The notes beneath the pieces are model-generated. The model was not told the DNA's origin. It worked only from the letters and a program-made list of their open reading frames with translations, and searched no databases. A stretch of 64,000 nucleotides of DNA from 55-13 sp037190145 (GTDB lineage Bacteria; Armatimonadota; Fimbriimonadia; Fimbriimonadales; Fimbriimonadaceae), in assembly GCA_037190145.1 (NCBI GenBank), contig JBBCJU010000008.1, positions 62,001-126,000 on the forward strand. The letters are read 5' to 3'. A program made the translations under genes and the position numbers. Below, in pieces: positions 8,584 through 16,612 of the stretch (position 1 is the stretch's first letter; the number at the start of each line of letters is the position of its first letter).

Positions 8584-9441
8584 ATGATTCAAAAGTCCAT
8601 CAATTATTGGTCGTTCCCAGGAGGGCTCGAAGCTACTCTTTGTCCGTTTGAAGCCATCAAGCTTGCTGCCGAGAATGGTTACGACGCCATCGAACTTTGC
8701 CTTGGCGATGGGCCAGAGATGGATCTGAACACATCAGAAGAGTTTTGCCAAAAACTAGTCCAAGAAGCTAAGGAATACAACGTCAGCATCTCAAGCGTTG
8801 CGAGTGGGACCTATTGGGGAAGATCTTTGGCGGACGCTAACGCTGAAGTTCGGGCCGTAGCCAAGAGCGACTTGGAGATGATGCTCCAGATAACCAGTTG
8901 GTTAGGTGCAAAAACCCTGTTAACCATTCCGGGTGCTGTGGATGTGTTCTTCCTTCCTGAGCGCGAGAAGTTGGCGTATGACCATGTGTGGAAGTATGCA
9001 ACGGAAGGAATTCGTTCCGTTCTTCCTACTGCGGAGAGGTGCCAAGTGAGGATGGGAATTGAGAACGTTTGGAATCGATTCTTACTCAGCCCGCAAGAGA
9101 TGGCAAGCTTCATCGATCAGTTCAATTCTCCTTGGGTTGGAGCCTATGTCGATGTGGCAAATCTCCTTCCCTTTGGCTACGCTGAAGACTGGCTACGTCA
9201 TCTTGGCAAGCGAGTTGTTGGAGTTCACTTCAAGGACTTCCGCCGAGCCGTCGGTACTGTCGAAGGATTTGTCGACCTTTTGGAAGGCGATGTGAATTGG
9301 CCCGAGGTAGTTGCTGCTTTAGGCGAGATCGGATACGACGGACCCGTTGCGGCGGAGATGATCCCTGGTTATAAGCACTATCCGATGGTAAGAATCAAGA
9401 ACACGTCCAACGCAATGGACGCCATTCTAGGGCGAGCATAA
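8584..9441 (+). CDS. Sugar phosphate isomerase/epimerase (AP-endonuclease-2-type TIM barrel)
   Basis: A 285-residue protein of the xylose-isomerase-like TIM-barrel family. Signs are the N-terminal strand INYWSF, GYDAIELCLGDG, the metal-ligand-type glutamate in RMGIENVWN, an aspartate and histidine in YVDVANLL and VVGVHFKDF, and the late glutamate in VAAEMIPGY. Family members isomerise or epimerise ketoses and inositol derivatives using a divalent metal. It ends four bases before a Gfo/Idh/MocA oxidoreductase, so the two form an operon that probably handles one unusual sugar or cyclitol. The substrate cannot be read from sequence. A TACAAT hexamer lies 11 bases before the ATG. Confidence 0.85.
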   Translation: MIQKSINYWSFPGGLEATLCPFEAIKLAAENGYDAIELCLGDGPEMDLNTSEEFCQKLVQEAKEYNVSISSVASGTYWGRSLADANAEVRAVAKSDLEMMLQITSWLGAKTLLTIPGAVDVFFLPEREKLAYDHVWKYATEGIRSVLPTAERCQVRMGIENVWNRFLLSPQEMASFIDQFNSPWVGAYVDVANLLPFGYAEDWLRHLGKRVVGVHFKDFRRAVGTVEGFVDLLEGDVNWPEVVAALGEIGYDGPVAAEMIPGYKHYPMVRIKNTSNAMDAILGRA

Positions 9442-9445
9442 AGAG

Positions 9446-10585
9446 ATGAGATTTGGGGTTATCGGATGGGGCTTGAGAGCGTCGATCGCAAAGATTGCTC
9501 ACCAGCCGGAACGTGGCATTGAGTTGGTCGCATTGGCGGATCCGAATGAAGTCGCGCAACAGAACTTTAAGGAGTTTGTCGGTGAAGATGCGCAAGTTTT
9601 CTCTGACTTTCATGATCTCCTCAAGCTGAATCTTGACGCGGTCTTTGTGCTGTCTCCAGACTGGCTGCACGTGGAGCATGCGTGTGCCCTGTTAAACGCC
9701 GGTATCCCAACTTTTCTCGAAAAGCCCATGGCAATCTCTGTCGAAGGATGTGATCAAATCCTTGAGACCGCAGATCGCACTGGAACGAAGCTGTACGTAG
9801 GGCACAACATGCGCCACTTCGGCATGGTTCGAGAGATGAAGCGACTCATTGAAGCGGGATACATCGGAGAACCGAAAACCGCTTGGTGTCGCCACTTCAT
9901 CAGTTATGGCGGAGAGGCGTACTTCAGGGATTGGCACGCTGACCGAACAAAGTCGAATGGTCTCTTGCTGCAAAAGGGTTCGCATGACATCGATATCCTT
10001 CACCTGCTCTGTGGCGGATTTTCGCAAAGAGTCTCGGCAATGGGGCGACTCGCCGTTTACGGAGATATCGAAGATCGACACGCCCTTGGCGAAAGCCATC
10101 CTATCAAGTTTGAGAACACCTGGCCACCTGCAAGTCTCAAGCGGGCTTATCCGATCATTGATGTAGAGGATATAAGCCTCCTCACAATGGAACTGGATAA
10201 CGGAGTTTTGGCAAGCTATCAGCAATGCCACTTTGCTCCCGACGGCTGGCGGAACTACACCGTGATCGGGTCGGAAGGTCGACTGGAAAACTTTGGTGAC
10301 CAGCCCGGAAACTGCACGATTCGTGTTTGGAACAACAGCCGGTATCGATATGAGGAACGAGGGGATATCGAAATTCGGATTCCAGAAGCCAAGGGAACCC
10401 ATGGCGGATCAGATGAAGCAATGTTTGCAGAATTCCACCGGTTCTTAAAGGGCGAAACCACACCCAATTCGCCGATCGCGGCTCGCATGGCGGTGGCAAC
10501 TGGAATTGCAGGAACCGAATCTGTTCGAAACGGTGGCCAAGTGACTACTGTCGCGGCTCTTCCATCGCTAACTGCGGTCAGTTAA
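9446..10585 (+). CDS. Gfo/Idh/MocA family oxidoreductase
   Basis: A 379-residue NAD(P)-dependent dehydrogenase. The Rossmann domain begins at residue 2 with FGVIGWGLRAS (GxGxx type, variant), followed by LVALADPN and the family motif FLEKPMA near residue 93. The second half is the beta-sheet substrate domain, with KGSHDIDILH supplying the typical His-Asp-Ile-Asp substrate residues. It follows the epimerase by four bases. Together they could oxidise and then epimerise or isomerise a sugar, as in inositol or keto-sugar pathways. This is inferred from context. An A-rich/T-rich 5-bp hairpin follows the stop but is weak. Confidence 0.88.
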   Translation: MRFGVIGWGLRASIAKIAHQPERGIELVALADPNEVAQQNFKEFVGEDAQVFSDFHDLLKLNLDAVFVLSPDWLHVEHACALLNAGIPTFLEKPMAISVEGCDQILETADRTGTKLYVGHNMRHFGMVREMKRLIEAGYIGEPKTAWCRHFISYGGEAYFRDWHADRTKSNGLLLQKGSHDIDILHLLCGGFSQRVSAMGRLAVYGDIEDRHALGESHPIKFENTWPPASLKRAYPIIDVEDISLLTMELDNGVLASYQQCHFAPDGWRNYTVIGSEGRLENFGDQPGNCTIRVWNNSRYRYEERGDIEIRIPEAKGTHGGSDEAMFAEFHRFLKGETTPNSPIAARMAVATGIAGTESVRNGGQVTTVAALPSLTAVS

Positions 10586-10624
10586 CGTACTCAAAACGGG
10601 CGGTTTTGGGGCAAACTGAACCCC

Positions 10625-11899
10625 ATGCCGCAACTATCTGATCTCATCCCTTCACGTCAATCGAAAACGGCGGTGATTTGGAGCCTTACCAATGAGATCG
10701 TTCTTATTGGTTGCGGGGAGCCCATTGGATTACCCGGAGGTGCCGATCAATGCTACGAGTTCAGGCCCCACACGGAATACCTTTGGCTGACGGGCGAAAA
10801 GCGTCCGGGAAGCATCCTTGCTTTTGATCCTCTGGAAGGGTGGACAAGGTTCACTCCGGCGGTTACCGAAATCGAAAGAGTGTGGGATGGAGTTTCGGAA
10901 GAACCGACTGGTCCTTATCTTCATGAACTGGACTCCTGGTTAGCTGCACGACGAGGAAGGAAGATTGCATTCCTAGGAGCGAGGACCCTCGATCTTGCCG
11001 TTGATGAAGAGCTCACCGCCGAAGTGCGCCAAGGTCTTTTCCAAGCTCGAAGAAAGAAAGACGCGTTTGAGCTAGAGCTAATGAATCGAGCCATGATTGC
11101 AACCAAAGCTGGGCATGAGGCGGTGAGTCACTTCTTAAGACCTGGAGTATCGGAGCGCGAGATTCAGATTGAAATGGAAGCCGCGTTTGCCCGAGCTGGA
11201 GCCGATGCTCCTGGGTACCACTCGATTGTGGGGACGGGACCTAATTCAGTCGTCTTTCACTTCACGCCGTCAGGTCGAAAAGTAGCGGAAAACGATGTTG
11301 TTCTTGTCGATGCAGGGGCAAGAGTCGAAGAGTATGTGATCGATGTCACACGCACTTATCCTTCAAACGGAAAATTCACCGCGAAGCAACAAGCGATCTA
11401 CGATCTCCTTTTAGAGTCGGAGCGAAGGGCCTGTGACCGATGTGTGGATGGACAAGAGTGGCTTGAGTTCCATACACTCTGTGCTCTGGATTTGGCGGCT
11501 GGATTGAAGGACCTTGGCATTTTCCGAGGTACTGCCGAGTCCGCGATTGAGAGCGAAGCGATGGCCGTCTTCTTGCCTCACGGAATTGGACACATGGTTG
11601 GCTTGGGCGTGAGGGATGCCAGCGGTGCAGCTCCCGGAAGAAGCGGGGAGAACACGGCGGCAGGCGTTCGGGTTCGATGCGATTTACCCCTTGGGCCAGG
11701 CTATGTGATGACTGTAGAACCTGGAATCTACTTTATCCCGGCTCTCATCAACGATCCTAAGCGGCGTGAGCGATTTGCGGACGAGATCAATTGGGATGTG
11801 GTGGATCAATATCAAGACTTCGGGGGCATGCGGATTGAGGACAATGTGCTGGTGACCGAAGGAAAGCCGGTTAATCTCACGATTGATATCCCGGTTTAG
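10625..11899 (+). CDS. pepP: Xaa-Pro aminopeptidase, M24B family
   Basis: A 424-residue metallopeptidase that removes an N-terminal residue ahead of proline. The N-terminal aminopeptidase-P domain (1-155, with FRPHTEYLWLTG) precedes a pita-bread catalytic domain. The five dinuclear-metal ligands are all present: Asp in LVDAGAR, Asp in DVTRTYP, His in LPHGIGHMVG, Glu in TVEPGIY and Glu in GMRIEDNV. Length is normal for PepP. A CAAACT hexamer seven bases before the ATG fits the leaderless pattern loosely. The gene converges on the DUF1501 operon, with a large hairpin between. Confidence 0.93.
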   Translation: MPQLSDLIPSRQSKTAVIWSLTNEIVLIGCGEPIGLPGGADQCYEFRPHTEYLWLTGEKRPGSILAFDPLEGWTRFTPAVTEIERVWDGVSEEPTGPYLHELDSWLAARRGRKIAFLGARTLDLAVDEELTAEVRQGLFQARRKKDAFELELMNRAMIATKAGHEAVSHFLRPGVSEREIQIEMEAAFARAGADAPGYHSIVGTGPNSVVFHFTPSGRKVAENDVVLVDAGARVEEYVIDVTRTYPSNGKFTAKQQAIYDLLLESERRACDRCVDGQEWLEFHTLCALDLAAGLKDLGIFRGTAESAIESEAMAVFLPHGIGHMVGLGVRDASGAAPGRSGENTAAGVRVRCDLPLGPGYVMTVEPGIYFIPALINDPKRRERFADEINWDVVDQYQDFGGMRIEDNVLVTEGKPVNLTIDIPV

Positions 11900-11907
11900 G
11901 GCATTCT

Positions 11908-12020
11908 AAGTTCTGGGGAACTTGAGTGATAGGCGTAGATCGTCTGAGTATGGTTAGGTTCTAAGTAGTCAGATACTTATAACCTAACAGCGTGAGATCA
12001 TCCAAGTTCTCTAGAACCTG
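11908..12020. repeat. Nested inverted-repeat element between convergent genes
   Basis: Two nested hairpins fill the gap between pepP and the DUF1501 gene. The outer arms (11908-11930 and 11998-12020) are imperfect. The inner arms (11953-11967 and 11974-11988) are 15 bases with one mismatch around a 6-base loop. No T-tract follows either arm. The right outer arm contains GTTCTctAGAAC (12006-12017), which recurs with another centre at 34393-34404. It may be a terminator of unusual type or a REP/MITE-like element. Confidence 0.7.
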
Positions 12021-12042
12021 TTTATGGGCATTTTTAACAATG

Positions 12043-13482
12043 CTATACCAACAGCTTCTCAATCACTTCGCCCTCGACGTCCGTAAGTCGGAATGGGCGG
12101 CCTTGGAATTTATAGGTTAACCGGGTGTGATCAATGCCGAGTTGGTGAAGGATAGTGGCATGGAGATCATGCACACTCATGCTGTCTTCAACGGCTCGAT
12201 AACCGAGTTCATCAGTTAGGCCATAGCTTAGGCCGGGCTTGATACCACCCCCTGCCATCCACATGGTGAAAGCATGGCCGTGGTGGTCTCGTCCGAGGAA
12301 AGTGGAGCCAGCGCGACCCTCGTTCATCGGAGTTCGCCCAAACTCACCGCCCCAGACCACAATGGTTTCATCAAGCAAACCACGTTGCTTCAGGTCTTTA
12401 ACGAGAGCGGCGGCCGCTTTGTCAACTTCTCGACAAAGGGCAGGTAGGCGATTCTTGATATCGTCCCCAGCTCCGGTTCCGTGGTTGTCCCAGCCTCGGT
12501 GGTAAAGCTGCACAAACCGAACGCCGCGTTCCACCAACCTGCGGGCGAGAATACAGTTATTGGCAAAGCTCTTTTTGCCTGGCTGAGTGCCATACATCTC
12601 ATGTGTTTCCTTGGATTCCTTGGATAGATCCATGAGTTCCGGCACGCTGGACTGCATTCGATAGGCCAATTCGTATTGTGAAATGCGAGTTTCGATTTCG
12701 GGATCAAGGGTCTCTTTGTGCTTGATCCGGTTAAGGTCGCGAATGGCATCAAGTGTATCGCGTCGAACGTCTGACGGCACTCCCTCAGGGTTGTTTACAA
12801 AGAGGACGGCTTCGCCCTCTGATCTGAATTCTATGCCTTGATAGACCGTGGGTAAGAAACCACTGGCATAACAAGCCTTACCGCCGTCCGGCGCGTTTTC
12901 ACCTGATAACAAAACCACAAATCCGGGCAGGTCTTTGCTCTCTGAACCAAGGCCGTATGTGAGCCAGGATCCCATGCTGGGCCTTCCTGGTTGCTGGAAG
13001 CCGGTATTCATGAAAAGCTGAGCGGGGGCGTGGTTGAACTGGGTGGTTCGCATGGTGTGAACCACGGCCACATCATCGGCAATTTCTTTAAAGTGGGGAA
13101 GTAGTTCCGATACCCAATGCCCCGATTTCCCAACCTGCTCGAACTTGTACGGAGAGGCAAGCAACTTGGGTGTGCCTTTGATGAATGCAAATCTTTCGCC
13201 TTTCAGTAATTCTTCAGGGCACTCTTGGCGGTCATATTTGATTAGGGTTGGTTTGGGATCAAAAAGGTCCAGTTGAGAAGGCGCACCCGCCATGAACAAG
13301 AAGATGACGTTCTTGGCTTTGGGTTTGAAGTGTGGCTTTTGAAGGCCAATATCACTGCTGCCATCCAGCGCAAAGGCGTTATCTAGTAACAGGGAACTGA
13401 GGGCAGCGCCTCCTAAGCCATACCCAACTTGTTTGAAGAGGGTTCTCCGGGTGATCTCTTGAAGAATTGCTTCGTGGTTCAT
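12043..13482 (-). CDS. DUF1501 family protein (Tat-exported)
   Basis: A 479-residue member of the DUF1501 family, a sulfatase/alkaline-phosphatase-like fold abundant in Planctomycetes and relatives. The N-terminus has a twin-arginine signal (ITRRTLFKQVGYGLGGAAL), so folded export is expected. Visible segments are VIFLFMAGAPSQLDLFDPKP, MRTTQFNHAPAQLFMNTG, VVWGGEFGRTPMNEG and GRDHHGHAFTMWMAGGGI. These supply Asp, His and Arg residues in places typical of the fold. The start ATG has AAGGAG upstream and lies three bases after the DUF1549/1553 gene, its usual partner. The biochemical role of the pair is unknown; polysaccharide or sulfated-polymer use is often suggested. Confidence 0.9.
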   Translation of the reverse strand: MNHEAILQEITRRTLFKQVGYGLGGAALSSLLLDNAFALDGSSDIGLQKPHFKPKAKNVIFLFMAGAPSQLDLFDPKPTLIKYDRQECPEELLKGERFAFIKGTPKLLASPYKFEQVGKSGHWVSELLPHFKEIADDVAVVHTMRTTQFNHAPAQLFMNTGFQQPGRPSMGSWLTYGLGSESKDLPGFVVLLSGENAPDGGKACYASGFLPTVYQGIEFRSEGEAVLFVNNPEGVPSDVRRDTLDAIRDLNRIKHKETLDPEIETRISQYELAYRMQSSVPELMDLSKESKETHEMYGTQPGKKSFANNCILARRLVERGVRFVQLYHRGWDNHGTGAGDDIKNRLPALCREVDKAAAALVKDLKQRGLLDETIVVWGGEFGRTPMNEGRAGSTFLGRDHHGHAFTMWMAGGGIKPGLSYGLTDELGYRAVEDSMSVHDLHATILHQLGIDHTRLTYKFQGRPFRLTDVEGEVIEKLLV

Positions 13483-13484
13483 GG

Positions 13485-16400
13485 TTACTCCTTGTTAATC
13501 GTCTCATCCAGGTTGAGGATGACGTTGGCAACCATGACCATGGCGGCCCTTTCTGGCGAGGGAGCCAGTTTCTTGGACTCCTCGGTGTTCTTGATGTACT
13601 TAGCCCGCAAGGTCTCGTGCAAAGCGACGAGGCGTTTCAGTTCGTCTGGCTTGGCCCGCCGAGCGGTGCAGAGTCGGAATGCGTAGGCAATCTGGGACTC
13701 CGTGGTTGGTTTTCCGGCATTTGCTACGCGAGTTGCTAAGCCCTTAGCGGCCTCCAAAAAGGCGGGGTCATTGAGGAGGTTCAGAGCCTGTAACGGCGTG
13801 TTGGTTCTTCCTCGCCGAACCGTACACACTTCTCGGCTGGAACCATCAAAGTTTGTGAACGTGGGATAGGGAGAGGTTCGCTTTAAGTAGGTATACATAC
13901 CTCTTCGGTAAAGATCCTTGCCTTGACTTGTTCGCCAGAACTCACTGCTGTAGGGTGTGTTCCAAACCCCCTCTGGCTGGTGAGGATAAACACTGGGGCC
14001 GCCGATCTCCGGGTTTAGCATCCCAGCGGCGGTGAGCGCAGTATCACGGATGAATTCGGCATCCATGCGGAATCTTGGACCACGAGCAAGTAGACGATTA
14101 CTGGGGTCTCGTTCCAGAAGTGCAGGAGTAGCGATGGACGACTGACGGTAGGTTGCACTCATGACGATGAGTTTGTGCATCGCCTTCATATCCCATCCTG
14201 AATTCATGAATCGGAGAGATAGCCAATCTAGTAACTCTGGGTGGCTCGGAGGAGTGCCTGGAGTGCCCCAGTTTTCGCTGGTTTCTACGAGACCGGCACC
14301 AAAATATTGCTCCCAGATTCGGTTCACTTGGACTCTAGCGGTCATTGGATTGTCTTTCGCCACAAGCCACTTTGCGAGTTCCATGCGATCGACTCTTTTC
14401 GCGTTTGTCTTTCCAAAGGCGGCGGGGATTCCGGCATCAAGCATTTCGCCAGGCGACAAGAACTCCCCACGCTCATGCAAGGGAGCTTGCAAGGGGCCAT
14501 TCCCTTTCTTTTCCGTCATGACCATCGCCATGGGAATAGCCTGTTTCAGGTTGTTGATATCGTTTTCCGCTTTGGAAATCTGATCTCGAATCGGAGCAAA
14601 TTTGGGATTGTTGGCCTGGAAGTAGTCAAGAACAACTTGCTCATCGGCGCCAGAGCGGGTTGCTTGGGCCAGAATTTTTTGCACATTGCTCGGGATGGTC
14701 TGGAACTCATCTTTGGGTTCAGCGGAGATCGCAAGAGAAAAGCGGCCCAACAGGTGGTCTGGCCACTCGTTGGATTCGTTAGCCAGCTCTAGCTCTACGG
14801 TTGCACCCTTAGGAATCGGGGCATCGGGGCGGACAATGAGCCAGTGCGGTTTTCTTACCTCTGGGTGGATAGCCCAGCCGGTGTTCCCATCCTGATCAAA
14901 GAGGCCACCCAAGTCGAAGCCTCGTTGAATAAAGTCGGTCATGGGGCGTCCAAGCTTCATAGCCTTTCCATCTACCTTCAGGCTCATCCGAGACAGCACG
15001 AAGTTTCCGCCACCTGATCGACCGGAACCACCTTGAGGCAGTTTGGCATCGGGGATGGAGGTTAGCCGAAAAGCGTGGATCGGCTCTTGGCTAGTGAACT
15101 TCAGTCGATAGATGCCTTTACTATTTGGGCCAGAGGCAAGGAAAGAACCATCGGCCTGAGCCGTTAGCTGAATTCCATTTGTGGTCTCTACTGCGGGCTT
15201 GCTTGTCTCCCAAGGCTTTGCTTGCCTAATTTGGGCGAACCATGATTCCCGTTCGCTCTTACTGGCCTCAGATTCCTTGTTGAGACTGGCCCTAAAGGAT
15301 GCGAGTTCGCGATTGAGCTTATTGAGGGAAGCTTGCTGTTCGGGTGAAGGAGCCGGGATATCCCGTTCACGCCACTTTTCTTCGCTGATGTCCTGCCGAC
15401 CAGTTGGGTAGTACTCCGTATTGGCAAAGATCGCATACATCCGGAAATAGTCTTTGTGACTGATGGGGTCGTATTTGTGGTCGTGGCAGCGAGCGCACTG
15501 CATCGTTTGTCCCATCCAGACGGTGGAGGTGGTGGCGACTCTGTCATTGATGAGCTCATACCGTGCTTCCATCTGGTCTACACCGCCTTCCAGATTTAGC
15601 ATGGTGTTGCGATGAAAGCCGGTAGCGATCATTTGATCCAGAGTCGGCTTCGGCAAGAGATCGCCCGCTAATTGCTCGATAGTGAACTGATCATAAGGCA
15701 GGTTCCGATTGAATGCTTGGATCACCCAATCGCGATATTTCCATGCGACTCGACCCAAGTCTTTCTCGTAGCCGTCCGTATCGGCATATCGGGCAAGATC
15801 CAGCCAGCCCATCGCTTGGCGTTCTCCGAAGTGTTTGGAGGCTAACAGCCGGTCGACAACTTTCTCGTATGCGTTAGGACTCTTATCGGCTAAGAAGGCA
15901 TCGACTTCTTTCAGGGTGGGCGGTAGTCCGGTTAAGTCGAGAGTTAGGCGACGAATAAGCGTTTCTTTAGTTGCTTCAGGGGAAGGTTTTAGCTTGCCCT
16001 GTTCTAAACGGTTAAGAATGAAATTATCGACCTGGTTTTTTGTCCAACCCTGAAGCTTCGTTGTTGGGATGGGGTGTTGTTTGGGTGCGACGTAAGCCCA
16101 GTGAGTCTTGGTCAGGGCATCAATCTTTGCGCCCGAGTCAATCCAGCTTGTAAGGATATTCTCTTGCTCTTTGCTTAGAGGAGCAAAGCCCATGGGCATA
16201 CGGGGCATGCCTCCATGGCCCAAGACTCTTTCCATGAGGAGGGAAGTTTTTGACTTCCCGACGGCAAACAGTTTGCCGGAAGCTCCCCCTTTAAGAATGC
16301 CCTCGGGATTGCTGAGGTCGAGACCAGCGGCGGAGTTTTCTCCGGTATGGCAGGAGTTGCAGTGAGCCTTGAAAATCCCAGCAACATCGGCAAAAGATGT

Positions 16401-16508
16401 CTTAGAGGTTTGCGTTGGCATGGCCTGTGAACTTCCGAATAGCAGAAAAGCATAGGGGAGACCAGCCAAGCTCAGAAAGCCATATCGTGAAAAAGGCCGC
16501 TTTGCCAT
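13485..16508 (-). CDS. Planctomycete-type cytochrome c, DUF1549 and DUF1553 protein
   Basis: A 1007-residue exported protein with the order signal peptide (1-30), cytochrome c-like PSCyt1 domain with heme motif CNSCH near residue 50, DUF1549 (with TLDLTGLPPTLKEVDAFLAD and a second CARCH heme-type site in the QTMQCARCHDHKYDP region), a lectin-like middle part, and C-terminal DUF1553 (with VNRIWEQYFGAGLVETSENWG and NFDGSSREVCTVRRGRTNTPLQA). Two CxxCH sites imply two hemes. It is upstream of, and three bases from, the DUF1501 gene, so one mRNA is likely. The pair is widespread in Planctomycetes, but its redox role is not established. Confidence 0.92.
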   Translation of the reverse strand: MAKRPFSRYGFLSLAGLPYAFLLFGSSQAMPTQTSKTSFADVAGIFKAHCNSCHTGENSAAGLDLSNPEGILKGGASGKLFAVGKSKTSLLMERVLGHGGMPRMPMGFAPLSKEQENILTSWIDSGAKIDALTKTHWAYVAPKQHPIPTTKLQGWTKNQVDNFILNRLEQGKLKPSPEATKETLIRRLTLDLTGLPPTLKEVDAFLADKSPNAYEKVVDRLLASKHFGERQAMGWLDLARYADTDGYEKDLGRVAWKYRDWVIQAFNRNLPYDQFTIEQLAGDLLPKPTLDQMIATGFHRNTMLNLEGGVDQMEARYELINDRVATTSTVWMGQTMQCARCHDHKYDPISHKDYFRMYAIFANTEYYPTGRQDISEEKWRERDIPAPSPEQQASLNKLNRELASFRASLNKESEASKSERESWFAQIRQAKPWETSKPAVETTNGIQLTAQADGSFLASGPNSKGIYRLKFTSQEPIHAFRLTSIPDAKLPQGGSGRSGGGNFVLSRMSLKVDGKAMKLGRPMTDFIQRGFDLGGLFDQDGNTGWAIHPEVRKPHWLIVRPDAPIPKGATVELELANESNEWPDHLLGRFSLAISAEPKDEFQTIPSNVQKILAQATRSGADEQVVLDYFQANNPKFAPIRDQISKAENDINNLKQAIPMAMVMTEKKGNGPLQAPLHERGEFLSPGEMLDAGIPAAFGKTNAKRVDRMELAKWLVAKDNPMTARVQVNRIWEQYFGAGLVETSENWGTPGTPPSHPELLDWLSLRFMNSGWDMKAMHKLIVMSATYRQSSIATPALLERDPSNRLLARGPRFRMDAEFIRDTALTAAGMLNPEIGGPSVYPHQPEGVWNTPYSSEFWRTSQGKDLYRRGMYTYLKRTSPYPTFTNFDGSSREVCTVRRGRTNTPLQALNLLNDPAFLEAAKGLATRVANAGKPTTESQIAYAFRLCTARRAKPDELKRLVALHETLRAKYIKNTEESKKLAPSPERAAMVMVANVILNLDETINKE

Positions 16509-16570
16509 AGGTTCTTGTATCTTACGACGGTCTTATGAATAACGCTAGAGACTTAGCGTGAACCTTTAGC

Positions 16571-16601
16571 GGGTTAGCAGAAAATGAAATCCTGCTAACC
16601 C
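16571..16601. repeat. Inverted repeat between GH127 and cytochrome genes
   Basis: Perfect 10-base arms (GGGTTAGCAG / CTGCTAACCC) around an 11-base loop, downstream of the GH127 gene and upstream of the cytochrome gene, both on the minus strand. No T-run follows, so it is a weak terminator candidate or an RNA-stabilising hairpin. Confidence 0.6.
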
Positions 16602-16612
16602 AAATGTGCCGA

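Noticed and set aside
9692..10402. 236-residue ORF antisense to the Gfo/Idh/MocA gene
   Set aside because: No domain, no start signal, and it lies entirely within a well-supported gene.
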